NCBI GenBank assembly: GCA_038125995.1
Contig: JAYPEX010000007.1
Span: 68,247 to 132,246 of the forward strand
Direction of reading: 5' to 3'
Source: MAG-120531 sp038125995
GTDB lineage: Bacteria; Bacteroidota; Bacteroidia; Flavobacteriales; Flavobacteriaceae
Length of the DNA: 64,000 bases
Part shown: positions 52,845 through 61,345 of the stretch, one piece after another
Numbering within the stretch: position 1 is the first letter of the stretch
How the letters are laid out: each line of letters opens with the position of its first letter
Translations under genes and position numbers: made by a program
Notes under the pieces: model-generated
Seen by the model: the letters and a program-made list of their open reading frames with translations, nothing else
What the model was told of the DNA's origin: nothing
Databases searched by the model: none

Positions 52845-54191
52845 TTAAGCCTGAGGCTCCATTTCCCAACTCTCCATGAATTTTGTAGTGTAATTTCCAG
52901 CGATATAATCAGGATGATCCATCAGCTGTCGATGAAATGGTATGGTCGTTTTTATTCCTTCAATGACAAACTCATCCAATGCTCTTTTCATCTTGTTAAT
53001 CGCCTCTTCTCTTGTCTGAGCCGTAGTGATTAACTTAGCGATCATCGAATCGTAATGTGGAGGAATTACATATCCGCTATAGACGTGTGTGTCTAGGCGT
53101 ATTCCATGCCCTCCAGGAGTGTGAAGGGTGGTAATTTTACCAGGACTTGGTCTAAAGTCGTTATAGGGATCTTCCGCGTTGATTCTACACTCGATCGAGT
53201 GAAGTTTTGGAAGGTAATTTTTACCTGAAATTGGAACTCCAGCAGCTACTAAAATCTGCTCGCGAATCAAATCGTAATCGATCACTTGTTCGGTGATGGG
53301 ATGTTCTACTTGAATACGCGTATTCATCTCCATAAAGTAGAAATTTCGGTGTTTGTCTACCAAAAATTCAATGGTTCCAGCTCCTTCGTATTTAATAGAC
53401 TCAGCTGCTAGAACAGCCGCATCTCCCATTTTCTGGCGAAGCTGATCAGTCATAAATGGAGAAGGCGTTTCTTCAGTAAGTTTTTGGTGTCTACGCTGAA
53501 TCGAACAGTCGCGTTCAGAAAGGTGACAAGCTTTTCCTTTTTGATCTCCAACCACTTGAATTTCGATATGACGTGGCTCTTCAATGAGTTTTTCCATATA
53601 CATACCCCCGTTTCCAAAAGCGGCTGTTGCTTCTTGTACTGCAGATTCAAATAATGCTTCCATTTTATCTTCAGACCAAACGGCACGCATCCCTTTTCCT
53701 CCACCACCAGCAGTCGCTTTAATCATGACTGGATAGCCTATTTCTTTAGCTAATTTCTTAGCCTCTTTGACATCTTTAAGAAGTCCGTCAGAACCAGGAA
53801 TTGTAGGAACTCCTGCATTCTTCATGGTTTCTTTAGCAGTCGCCTTATCTCCCATTTTGTTGATCATCTCGGCAGAAGCTCCGATAAACTTAATCTTGTG
53901 TTCCGCACAGATCTTTGAAAAATTGGCGTTTTCAGATAAGAATCCATATCCAGGGTGAATGGCATCAGCATTGGTGATCTCAGCAGCGGCAATGATATTA
54001 GGAATCTTTAAGTAGGATTCCCTACTCTGTGCTGGTCCGATACATACCGCCTCATCCGCAAAGCGAACGTGCAAACTCTCTTCGTCAGCTTTTGAGTAAA
54101 CCGCCACGGTCTTAATCCCCATTTCTCTACAGGTTCTAATAACCCTCAATGCGATTTCTCCTCTATTGGCAATTAATATTTTTTTAAACAT
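52845..54191 (-). CDS. accC: Acetyl-CoA carboxylase, biotin carboxylase subunit
   Basis: Carboxylates biotin on AccB with ATP and bicarbonate. 448 aa: N-terminal ILIANRGEIALRVIRTCREMG, ATP-grasp with the glycine loop KATAGGGGKGMR, ERDCSIQRRHQKLTEE, and catalytic FYFMEMNTRIQVEHPITE. Biotin carboxylase alone; no carboxyltransferase genes are in the window. Third gene of fabH-accB-accC. Confidence 0.97.
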   Translation of the reverse strand: MFKKILIANRGEIALRVIRTCREMGIKTVAVYSKADEESLHVRFADEAVCIGPAQSRESYLKIPNIIAAAEITNADAIHPGYGFLSENANFSKICAEHKIKFIGASAEMINKMGDKATAKETMKNAGVPTIPGSDGLLKDVKEAKKLAKEIGYPVMIKATAGGGGKGMRAVWSEDKMEALFESAVQEATAAFGNGGMYMEKLIEEPRHIEIQVVGDQKGKACHLSERDCSIQRRHQKLTEETPSPFMTDQLRQKMGDAAVLAAESIKYEGAGTIEFLVDKHRNFYFMEMNTRIQVEHPITEQVIDYDLIREQILVAAGVPISGKNYLPKLHSIECRINAEDPYNDFRPSPGKITTLHTPGGHGIRLDTHVYSGYVIPPHYDSMIAKLITTAQTREEAINKMKRALDEFVIEGIKTTIPFHRQLMDHPDYIAGNYTTKFMESWEMEPQA

Positions 54192-54231
54192 ATGACGTTT
54201 AATTTATTGATAGATTGGTTACTAGAAATCC

Positions 54232-54711
54232 CTATGATGGGTCTACTAAGAATAAAGGTTGATCGAATTCAACTGGTGAAGCATCGTCAACTAATACTTT
54301 GACAATTTTTCCAGATACTTCGCTCTCGATTTCGTTGAATAACTTCATCGCTTCAATGACACATAGTGGGTCTCCTTCAGAAATTGAAGATCCAACCTCA
54401 ACAAAATTAGATTTGTCAGGAGATGGCTTTCTGTAAAATGTTCCGATAATTGGCGATTTTACAGTGATATACTTACTGTTATCATCCGCAGCAGCTTCAG
54501 TGGTAGCAGCTGATGCTGCTTCAGGTGCAGCAGCTGGTATTACAGCAGGAGCTGCAGCAACAGGAGCTTGATGAATATAAGTAACATCAGAAGGTCTTTG
54601 TGCAGATCCCGTTTTAATGGTAATCTTCCAATCTTCCATCTCGAGTTTTACTTCACTAGCTCCAGATTTCGCTACGAATTTAATCAGTTGTTGAATTTCT
54701 TTAACATCCAT
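54232..54711 (-). CDS. accB: Biotin carboxyl carrier protein
   Basis: 159 aa. N-terminal dimerisation helix (DVKEIQQLIKFVAKSGASEVKLE), an alanine/proline-rich linker (residues 45-78), and a biotinyl domain with the acceptor lysine in CVIEAMKLFNEIE. Cofactor carrier between AccC and the carboxyltransferase. Linker is richer in alanine than usual. 40 nt before accC. Confidence 0.97.
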   Translation of the reverse strand: MDVKEIQQLIKFVAKSGASEVKLEMEDWKITIKTGSAQRPSDVTYIHQAPVAAAPAVIPAAAPEAASAATTEAAADDNSKYITVKSPIIGTFYRKPSPDKSNFVEVGSSISEGDPLCVIEAMKLFNEIESEVSGKIVKVLVDDASPVEFDQPLFLVDPS

Positions 54712-54737
54712 TGTATTGTGATTTAGTTGTTTTTAAT

Positions 54738-55736
54738 TTATGAGGGATCATAGGCCCAGGTTAAATAGGATGCTCCCCAAGTAAAACCGCCTCCAAAGGC
54801 GGCAAAAACTAGAGCATCTCCCTTTTTTAATTGTTGTTCATAGTCTGCTAGTAATAACGGTAAAGTAGCCGATGTAGTATTTCCATAGTGCTCTATATTC
54901 ATCATTACCTTTTCAGGAGCTAAATCCATTCGATTAGCAGTCGCATCGATGATTCGCTTATTGGCTTGATGTGGCACTAACCAATTGACATCATCATGAG
55001 TGAGCTTATTGCGCTCCATTATTTTAGCAGCAGCATCCGCCATATTGGATACCGCAAACTTAAATACGGTTTTTCCATCTTGATAGACGTAATGCTGTTT
55101 GTTTTTGATCGTTTTTTCACTTGCTGGTAAGAGGGAGCCTCCAGCTTCTATTCTTAGGAAATCTCTTCCAACTCCATCAGTTCTCAAATATTCATCCTGA
55201 TATCCATAACCCTCTATATTGGGTTCGAAAAGGACTGCTCCAGCACCATCACCAAAAATAATACAGGTTACTCTATCGGTATAATCAATAATAGAAGACA
55301 TCTTGTCTGCTCCAATTAGCAACACCTTTTTATAACGACCACTTTCGATATAAGCAGCAGCAGAAGACATGCCATAAAGAAAGCTAGAACAAGCAGCTTG
55401 AAGGTCGTAAGAAAAAGCGTTTGTGGCTCCAATATTGGAAGCTACAAATGCAGCTGTAGAAGCTACAGGTAAGTCAGGAGTAGCTGTTGCGACTAAAACC
55501 AGATCAATTTCAGTAGCATCTAACTGTTTTTTTTCGATTAAATCCTTAGCGGCTTGTATTGCCAAATAAGAAGTTCCCTTGTCTTTGTCTTTTAACAAAC
55601 GTCTCTCCTTAATACCAGTTCGAGTCGTAATCCACTCGTCATTGGTATCAACCATGGTTTCCAACAAAGCATTGGAAAGCACAAAATCAGGAATATAGGA
55701 TCCTACAGCGGTTATAGCAGCTGTTGTTTTTGTCAT
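54738..55736 (-). CDS. fabH: Beta-ketoacyl-ACP synthase III
   Basis: Starts fatty acid chains by condensing acyl-CoA with malonyl-ACP. 332 aa with the active-site Cys in YDLQAACSSFLYGM, His in WLVPHQANKRI, Asn in EHYGNTTSATLPLLL, and the terminal FGGGFTWGASYL. The leader carries a TTGGA/TCCAA hairpin (55755-55771). Followed by accB after 26 nt; upstream rpmF has its own terminator. Confidence 0.96.
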   Translation of the reverse strand: MTKTTAAITAVGSYIPDFVLSNALLETMVDTNDEWITTRTGIKERRLLKDKDKGTSYLAIQAAKDLIEKKQLDATEIDLVLVATATPDLPVASTAAFVASNIGATNAFSYDLQAACSSFLYGMSSAAAYIESGRYKKVLLIGADKMSSIIDYTDRVTCIIFGDGAGAVLFEPNIEGYGYQDEYLRTDGVGRDFLRIEAGGSLLPASEKTIKNKQHYVYQDGKTVFKFAVSNMADAAAKIMERNKLTHDDVNWLVPHQANKRIIDATANRMDLAPEKVMMNIEHYGNTTSATLPLLLADYEQQLKKGDALVFAAFGGGFTWGASYLTWAYDPS

Positions 55737-55842
55737 AGTTGAATTTGATAAAATTTGGAGAAAAATTCCAATTTCAAGCGAAAATTAGTAAAAAATGATC
55801 ACTTTTAGTTAAAACAGCGTGTTTTTGTTGACTTTTTTTAAC

Positions 55843-55870
55843 AAAAAAACTCTCACTTGAAGGTGAGAGT
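55843..55870 (-). terminator. Intrinsic terminator after rpmF
   Basis: Perfect 8-bp stem ACTCTCAC/GTGAGAGT (55849-55856 with 55863-55870), 6-nt loop and a run of six or seven T on the minus strand. It separates yceD-rpmF from fabH-accB-accC. Confidence 0.88.
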
Positions 55871-55898
55871 AATCTGCAGTTAAATACGATATAACGAC

Positions 55899-56096
55899 TT
55901 ATGCTGAAACTTCTTCAGTTTGATCAATCAATACCTGACCTCTGTAATAAAGTTTTCCTTCATGCCAGTGCGCTCTGTGGTAAAGGTGTAATTCTCCAGT
56001 AGTAGGATCCTTAGCAATTGTTGGCGCAGTCGCTTTGTAATGAGTTCTTCTCTTGTCTCTTCTCGTTTTTGATATTTTTCTCTTTGGATGTGCCAT
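55899..56096 (-). CDS. rpmF: 50S ribosomal protein L32
   Basis: 65 aa, starting AHPKRKISKTRRDKRRTHYKA after Met, the diagnostic L32 N-terminus. No CxxC pairs, so it is the zinc-free form, usual in Bacteroidota. 2 nt after yceD, the widespread yceD-rpmF pair, and just upstream of fabH as in many bacteria. Confidence 0.97.
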   Translation of the reverse strand: MAHPKRKISKTRRDKRRTHYKATAPTIAKDPTTGELHLYHRAHWHEGKLYYRGQVLIDQTEEVSA

Positions 56097-56098
56097 TG

Positions 56099-56641
56099 TT
56101 ACTTATTTTTATCCGTTTTTAACTTTTTTAATGCATCCCATCTGGGATCCGTATGCTCTTCTTTTGATTCTTTCTTTAATTCTTTAACCGATAACGCTTC
56201 TAACAATTCCAAAGCTGGTGACGATAGACTCCCGTCTTCCACACCTGGATGAACCCTCTTGAGTGGAACTGCTAAAACTGACATCTCATAGAAATACTGT
56301 GAGAGATTGATTTTGTGATCGTGATGTGGAATCACTAATAACGATTCATTTTCGTCATCGTACGCATCTCCAAATTTAATCACTAAATCCAATTCAGCTT
56401 CGATGGGGAGATCAAAGGGAACGTCAGTTAAGTCACAATTGACATTAACACTTCCGCTCGTTTTAATCTCAGCTTCCATAAAGCTGCTCAATTTGTTTAA
56501 AATCAGCTCAACCTTAAGATTGGCACTGTTAAACTCATCAAAGTTAAAGTTCTCAAAGAACGATTGATCGATCGCGTATTCAAACTCGTGTTTCCCCTGC
56601 TTTAATCCTGTAAAAGGAATATCAAACTCCTTATTTTTCAT
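56099..56641 (-). CDS. yceD: YceD/DUF177 family protein
   Basis: 180 aa from the ATG at 56641 (MKNKEFDIPFTGLKQGKHEFEY). The frame reaches a GTG at 56665, but the family normally begins with this M-x(2-4)-EF-x-IPF pattern, so the ATG is preferred. GSVNVNCDLTDVPFDLPIEAEL is the core strand pattern. YceD is needed for normal 23S rRNA processing in some organisms; co-transcribed with rpmF. Promoter with -33 TTG, N19, TATCTTTG at 56687-56694. Confidence 0.9.
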   Translation of the reverse strand: MKNKEFDIPFTGLKQGKHEFEYAIDQSFFENFNFDEFNSANLKVELILNKLSSFMEAEIKTSGSVNVNCDLTDVPFDLPIEAELDLVIKFGDAYDDENESLLVIPHHDHKINLSQYFYEMSVLAVPLKRVHPGVEDGSLSSPALELLEALSVKELKKESKEEHTDPRWDALKKLKTDKNK

Positions 56642-56686
56642 TTTGCCAGTGATTGAAACGTTCACAATTTACCTAAAAGGCGGGTG

Positions 56687-56694
56687 CAAAGATA
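56687..56694 (-). promoter_or_regulatory. Promoter for yceD-rpmF (-33 TTG, N19, -7 TATCTTTG)
   Basis: TATCTTTG on the minus strand matches TAnnTTTG and has a TTG 19 nt upstream, the textbook Bacteroidota spacing. It is the clearest full promoter in the window and leaves about 40 nt of leader to the ATG. Confidence 0.7.
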
Positions 56695-56764
56695 CTATTA
56701 TTCTATTAATAAACAATTTATTAACAAAAATATTAGCAGAATAATCCTCCTCTAAAAACCGGTT

Positions 56765-57826
56765 TTAATTCTTTCTATTCATTTGCTTCAAATTGACCTT
56801 TTCTAAAGGGTTTGAAGTTAATTCATCGTACTGACTACGGTCTTTGTACAATTGGATGGCTAAAAAAATAGCTTCTTTAAAAGAGTGTTCGTTAGCAATT
56901 CCTTTACCAGCGATATCAAATGCAGTTCCATGATCAGGCGAAGTTCTTATTTTAGACAGTCCCGCAGTATAGTTAACCCCTTGACCAAACGATAGCGTTT
57001 TAAAAGGAATCAATCCCTGGTCGTGATAAGCTGCCAATATCGCATCAAAATTCTTGTAATTTTCTGAGCCAAAAAATCCATCAGCAGCGTAGGGTCCAAA
57101 GACCATATTCCCTTCTTCTTGTAATTTTACAATAGTAGGCTTTAGGGTTTGATCGTCTTCACTGCCAATAACTCCTTGATCGCCACTATGCGGATTGATT
57201 CCCAATAAGGCGATTTTTGGCTTTGAAATTCCAAAATCCCTTTGTAGCGTTTTTACAACGGTGGTTACTTTTTCGACGATGAGCTCAGGGGTAATGTGAT
57301 CGCTTACCGATTTAACGGGAATGTGATCCGTTAAAAGTCCAACTCTTAATTTAGAGGAGATCATAAACATCAAACTTTTTCCTCCTAATTCTTGAGCTAA
57401 ATAATCCGTATGCCCTGGAAATTTAAATGATTCTGACTGTATGTTGCTCTTGTCAATCGGAGCTGTTACCAAAACATCGATACTGTCACTTTTTAAAGAC
57501 TTAACAGCCGCTTGAAGTGATTTCAAAGCATAGGTGCCTCCGGTTTGGTTTGATACTCCTGGGGTGATTTCTGGTTGATCTTTCCATACGTTGACCACAT
57601 TAAATTTACCGTCAAGTGACTCCTCTGAAGTACCCACACCATTAAAATTTATCTGATAGTTGAGAAGTTTTAACCAAGTGCTGATGGACTTGTTGGATGC
57701 AAAAACTACAGGGGTACACAATTCCAACATTCTGGGATCTAAAAAGGTCTTTAGAACCAGTTCACATCCAATACCATTGAGATCCCCTAAAGAGATCCCT
57801 ACTTTTATTTTTTTTGCTTCTTGCAT
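56765..57826 (-). CDS. pdxA: 4-hydroxythreonine-4-phosphate dehydrogenase
   Basis: NAD-dependent step of the DXP-dependent vitamin B6 pathway. 353 aa: VGISLGDLNGIGCEL, KFPGHTDYLAQELG (first zinc histidine), LGINPHSGDQGVIG and ILAAYHDQGLIPFK (second histidine). C-terminal RTSPDHGTAFDIAGKG is diagnostic. pdxJ or other partners are not nearby. Divergent from ribE. Confidence 0.95.
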   Translation of the reverse strand: MQEAKKIKVGISLGDLNGIGCELVLKTFLDPRMLELCTPVVFASNKSISTWLKLLNYQINFNGVGTSEESLDGKFNVVNVWKDQPEITPGVSNQTGGTYALKSLQAAVKSLKSDSIDVLVTAPIDKSNIQSESFKFPGHTDYLAQELGGKSLMFMISSKLRVGLLTDHIPVKSVSDHITPELIVEKVTTVVKTLQRDFGISKPKIALLGINPHSGDQGVIGSEDDQTLKPTIVKLQEEGNMVFGPYAADGFFGSENYKNFDAILAAYHDQGLIPFKTLSFGQGVNYTAGLSKIRTSPDHGTAFDIAGKGIANEHSFKEAIFLAIQLYKDRSQYDELTSNPLEKVNLKQMNRKN

Positions 57827-57846
57827 ACAGTTTGCTGCTTATTAAG

Positions 57847-57854
57847 TAACTTTG
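57847..57854 (+). promoter_or_regulatory. -7 promoter box (TAACTTTG) for ribE
   Basis: TAACTTTG matches TAnnTTTG, 30 nt before the ribE ATG, with TTG 12 nt upstream (57832-57834). The leader is too short for an FMN riboswitch. Confidence 0.5.
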
Positions 57855-57884
57855 AGCTGTAAAATTAGCTAATAAAAACGACAC

Positions 57885-58478
57885 ATGTTTACAGGGATCA
57901 TTGAAACTTTTGGAAGCCTCTCTAAAATAGAGCAAGACACTGGGAATATACACTTTACTATTACAAGTCCGTTAGCTGCTGAACTTCAAATTGATCAAAG
58001 TGTTGCTCACAATGGCGTCTGTCTTACAGTAGTGGAATGCGATCAAAATTCTTATAAAGTAACGGCAATCGCTGAAACGCTTAACAAAACAAATCTTGGA
58101 GATTTGAAAGTCAGTGACCAGATCAACTTAGAACGTGCCATGATTATGGGAAGTCGTTTAGACGGTCACATTGTTCAAGGTCACGTCGATCAGGTGGGCG
58201 TTTGTGAAAAAATTTTAGAGGAAGACGGCTCATGGCGCTTTAGTTTTAGCTATGATGCCTCAACTGGAAATACCACGATCGAAAAAGGATCCATCACGGT
58301 TGATGGAACGAGTTTAACCGTAGTTGATGCGACTGACAGCGGTTTTTCAGTAGCCATTATCCCTTATACTTTTGAACATACCCGTTTTAACCAATACAAG
58401 GTGGGCACAAGAGTCAACCTTGAGTTTGATGTACTCGGAAAATACATCGCTCGTTATATGAACCTTTTAAAAAAATAA
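57885..58478 (+). CDS. ribE: Riboflavin synthase, alpha type
   Basis: Dismutates two lumazines to riboflavin. 197 aa with two lumazine-binding repeats: MFTGIIETFGSL ... NGVCLTVVEC and DGHIVQGHVDQVG ... DGTSLTVVD. Followed 1 nt later by a DUF2007 gene. Other rib genes are not in the window. Confidence 0.96.
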   Translation: MFTGIIETFGSLSKIEQDTGNIHFTITSPLAAELQIDQSVAHNGVCLTVVECDQNSYKVTAIAETLNKTNLGDLKVSDQINLERAMIMGSRLDGHIVQGHVDQVGVCEKILEEDGSWRFSFSYDASTGNTTIEKGSITVDGTSLTVVDATDSGFSVAIIPYTFEHTRFNQYKVGTRVNLEFDVLGKYIARYMNLLKK

Positions 58479-58479
58479 G

Positions 58480-58701
58480 ATGAGTTACCAATTGCTTTTT
58501 TCAGGGTCTTCCATAGAAGTCATGCTTTTAAAAGGCTTGCTTCAAGAAGAAGGTATTTTCCCTTTAGATAAAGATCGAGCGACCTCCGGAGTCCTTGCAG
58601 GGTTCTACGGAGGTGATGTGGTTCAACTGATGGTCAAAGAAGAAGACCTCGACCGAGCAAAAGAAATTCTCAAGGAATTTCAGAGCAAAAAAGAGTCTTA
58701 A
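58480..58701 (+). CDS. DUF2007-family protein
   Basis: 73 aa, single small domain: FSGSSIEVMLLKGLLQEEGIFPLDKD, FYGGDVVQLMVKEEDLDRAKEIL. The family (often called putative signal transducing protein) is widespread but has no proven function. Translationally linked to ribE; converges on the symporter gene with 7 nt between. Confidence 0.88.
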   Translation: MSYQLLFSGSSIEVMLLKGLLQEEGIFPLDKDRATSGVLAGFYGGDVVQLMVKEEDLDRAKEILKEFQSKKES

Positions 58702-58708
58702 ATACTTT

Positions 58709-60499
58709 TTAAAAAACGTCCTTCTTAAGATTTTTCCACACTCGTAACAACCATCCGAACATTGCTAAGGCAAGAGCAAATAAACTAAACGCTTTTTCCG
58801 TGTTTCCGTAGATTAAATTACCTACAGAAAACATCACAGAATAGATGAGCACAGCACTGAGTAATGCTGCTAGGATTCCAGAAGGAACCGTCCATTTTTT
58901 ATTTGAAGAATTACTCGCAGCTGCTTGTTTTTTCCAACCTGGTCCACCTGGCTGAATCTTATCATAGAATTTCTGAAGGGTCACATCTGTTTCTTTTGGA
59001 GTTGCATAGGTAACCGCGATCCAAACTATTGTGGTAATCAATACCACAAATGGGAATTTAAACCAAGACGGGAAGACTCCTCCTTCTGCATCAAAAAGCA
59101 AAGCTCCGAGAGCGGTGAAGTTGAGAAGAATGGAAATGATTCCAGAGGAAACCATTGCAGACAACTCACTCCAGGCATTAATTCTCCACCAAAACCAACG
59201 CAAGATAAAGATGAGTCCTGTTCCTGCTCCAAACATCAAAATAATATCAAAGAGTTGCAGGGCATTTTGCAACACCAATGCAAATAGCGCAGAAAACACC
59301 ATTAGCAATACTGTGGCAATCCTACCGACTAAAACCAAGTGTTTTTCAGAAGAATTTTTTCCGAAGTTGAGTCTGTATACGTCATTGACAATATAAGAAG
59401 CACCCCAGTTTAAATGGGTTGAAAGGGTTGACATGTAGGCCGCTCCTAGAGAAGCCAATACCAATCCTAGTAATCCAGCTGGTAATTTGGTAAGCATTGC
59501 AGAATACGCTAAATCATGTCCTAATTTTCCGGCTTCCACATTAGGAAAGGCTGCTTGAATGCTCGCGATATCTGGATACACTACTAAAGAAGCCAAGGCT
59601 ACTAAAATCCATGGCCATGGTCTTAAAGCGTAGTGCATGATATTAAAAAAGAAGGTGGCTCCAATGGCGTGATTTTCGTCTTTGGCTGCCAACATTCGCT
59701 GAGCGATATAACCGCCGCCGCCTGGTTCAGCACCAGGATACCAAGCAGACCACCACTGAACCGCTAGGGGAATAATTAAAAGCATGATAAGACTTTCTGT
59801 ATCGTTCATATCAGGTACAATAGAAAGCTTATCTGTTACATTTGACTGTGCCATTAAATTGGAAAGACCTCCAACTTCTGGAATATTTACGAGATAATAG
59901 GCCGCTCCAATAGCACCCCCCATTGCTACAAAAAAGAGTATAAAGTCAGTGTACACCACCCCTTTAAATCCACCGACAGCACTAAACACCATAGTGATAC
60001 TTCCTGCGATAACGACAGTTTCTACTGGGCTTAAGCCCAACATCACTTGACCTATTTTTATAGCTGCTAGAGTAACAGCTGACATCGCCATGATATTGAA
60101 AAGCACACCTAAATAGAAGGCTCTAAACCATCTTAAAAAACGCGCTGCCTTCCCTCCATATCGAAGTTCGTAAAATTCCATATCCGTATTTACATCGGAT
60201 CTTCTCCAGAGTTTTGCATAGACAAATACGGTCAAAAGGCCTGTGATTAAAAAGGCCCACCATACCCAGTTTCCTGAGACACCATTGGTTCTTACTATAT
60301 CCGTTACAAGGTTAGGAGTATCAGTAGAAAATGTGGTTGCTACCATTGAAAATCCGAGTAGCCACCAGGGCATACTCCTTCCCGATAAAAAGAATTCAGA
60401 GGTGTCTTTCCCAGATGATTTTGAAACGTAAAGTCCGACTCCAAGAACGATGGCAAAAAAGCCAAAAATGATGAAATAATCAATCGATGCTAGTTGCAT
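58709..60499 (-). CDS. Sodium:solute symporter (SSS family)
   Basis: 596 aa, 13-14 hydrophobic segments. N-terminal YFIIFGFFAIVLGVGLYVSKSSGKDTSEFFLSGRSMPWWLLGFSMVATTFSTDTP is typical of SSS family members; the sodium-site region GFKGVVYTDFILFFVAM and YMSTLSTHLNWGASYIVNDVYR are present. Could carry sugars, amino acids or carboxylates; the family does not allow finer calling. A weaker TATATTTA box lies upstream on the minus strand. Confidence 0.9.
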   Translation of the reverse strand: MQLASIDYFIIFGFFAIVLGVGLYVSKSSGKDTSEFFLSGRSMPWWLLGFSMVATTFSTDTPNLVTDIVRTNGVSGNWVWWAFLITGLLTVFVYAKLWRRSDVNTDMEFYELRYGGKAARFLRWFRAFYLGVLFNIMAMSAVTLAAIKIGQVMLGLSPVETVVIAGSITMVFSAVGGFKGVVYTDFILFFVAMGGAIGAAYYLVNIPEVGGLSNLMAQSNVTDKLSIVPDMNDTESLIMLLIIPLAVQWWSAWYPGAEPGGGGYIAQRMLAAKDENHAIGATFFFNIMHYALRPWPWILVALASLVVYPDIASIQAAFPNVEAGKLGHDLAYSAMLTKLPAGLLGLVLASLGAAYMSTLSTHLNWGASYIVNDVYRLNFGKNSSEKHLVLVGRIATVLLMVFSALFALVLQNALQLFDIILMFGAGTGLIFILRWFWWRINAWSELSAMVSSGIISILLNFTALGALLFDAEGGVFPSWFKFPFVVLITTIVWIAVTYATPKETDVTLQKFYDKIQPGGPGWKKQAAASNSSNKKWTVPSGILAALLSAVLIYSVMFSVGNLIYGNTEKAFSLFALALAMFGWLLRVWKNLKKDVF

Positions 60500-60564
60500 A
60501 GTGAAAGGTTTTGGTTGTTTAATGACTTAAATATATTATTTTATTTCTAATGAATTGCTTTATG

Positions 60565-60572
60565 TACCTTTG
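60565..60572 (+). promoter_or_regulatory. -7 promoter box (TACCTTTG) 4 nt before the TauE/SafE gene
   Basis: TACCTTTG matches TAnnTTTG, leaving AAAT before the ATG at 60577. A leaderless mRNA is implied. Confidence 0.6.
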
Positions 60573-60576
60573 AAAT

Positions 60577-61329
60577 ATGGACTTTCTAAACTATATCAAT
60601 CTTGAGCTTGAGCAATTTGTCGCTGCCTTTCTAGGAGCGTACATTCTCGGTGTATCTAAGGCAGGTGTGAAAGGAATTGCAGTACTGATCGTCACCTTAA
60701 TGGCCTTTGCATTCGGAGCAAAATCCTCAACTGGAACACTGATGCCCTTACTGATCACTGGAGACATCTTTGCAATCTTCTACTATCACCGACATACCAA
60801 ATGGGTATACCTAAGAAGATTTCTCCCCTGGATGATGCTCGGAGTTTTAATCGGTGTCTTTATCGGAAAAGATCTTCCAGAACGCATCTTTCAAATCACT
60901 ATGGCTGTCATTATTCTTCTCACGGTATTGATATTGTGGTGGTGGGGTAAAAAAGATCGAAAAGTTCCATCGCATTGGTCCTTTGCTGGTTTTACTGGTA
61001 CCATGGCAGGAGTGACTACCATGATCGGAAACTTAGCAGGGGCTTTTTCGAACATTTTCTTTTTAGCCATGAGGCTCCCAAAGAATGAATTTATTGGAAC
61101 TGCCGCCTGGTTGTTTTTCTTTATCAATTTGTTTAAGCTTCCTTTTCACATTTTTGTGTGGAAAACCGTTACTGTTGAAACGTTTGAAGTCTACCTCTAT
61201 TTGTTACCTGCTGTTATTGCAGGTCTACTGAGTGGAATTTTTCTGGTTCAAAAATTTACAGATAACTTCTTTAGAAAGATGATTTTAATACTTACGGCGA
61301 TTGGAGCAGTACTCTTATTGTTTAAATAA
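60577..61329 (+). CDS. Sulfite exporter TauE/SafE-family permease
   Basis: 250 aa, about eight hydrophobic segments in two repeats (GAYILGVSKAGVKGIAVLIV and GFTGTMAGVTTMIGNLAGAFSNIFFLAMRLPKNEFIGTAAWLFF). TauE/SafE proteins export organosulfonates, sulfite or carry other small anions. The following TonB receptor starts 16 nt after the stop. Confidence 0.9.
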   Translation: MDFLNYINLELEQFVAAFLGAYILGVSKAGVKGIAVLIVTLMAFAFGAKSSTGTLMPLLITGDIFAIFYYHRHTKWVYLRRFLPWMMLGVLIGVFIGKDLPERIFQITMAVIILLTVLILWWWGKKDRKVPSHWSFAGFTGTMAGVTTMIGNLAGAFSNIFFLAMRLPKNEFIGTAAWLFFFINLFKLPFHIFVWKTVTVETFEVYLYLLPAVIAGLLSGIFLVQKFTDNFFRKMILILTAIGAVLLLFK

Positions 61330-61345
61330 ATCCTCAGATCCCTCC

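Noticed and set aside
57827..57884. Possible FMN riboswitch ahead of ribE
   Set aside because: The gap to pdxA is only 58 nt, too short for the RFN element, and none of its conserved loops are present.
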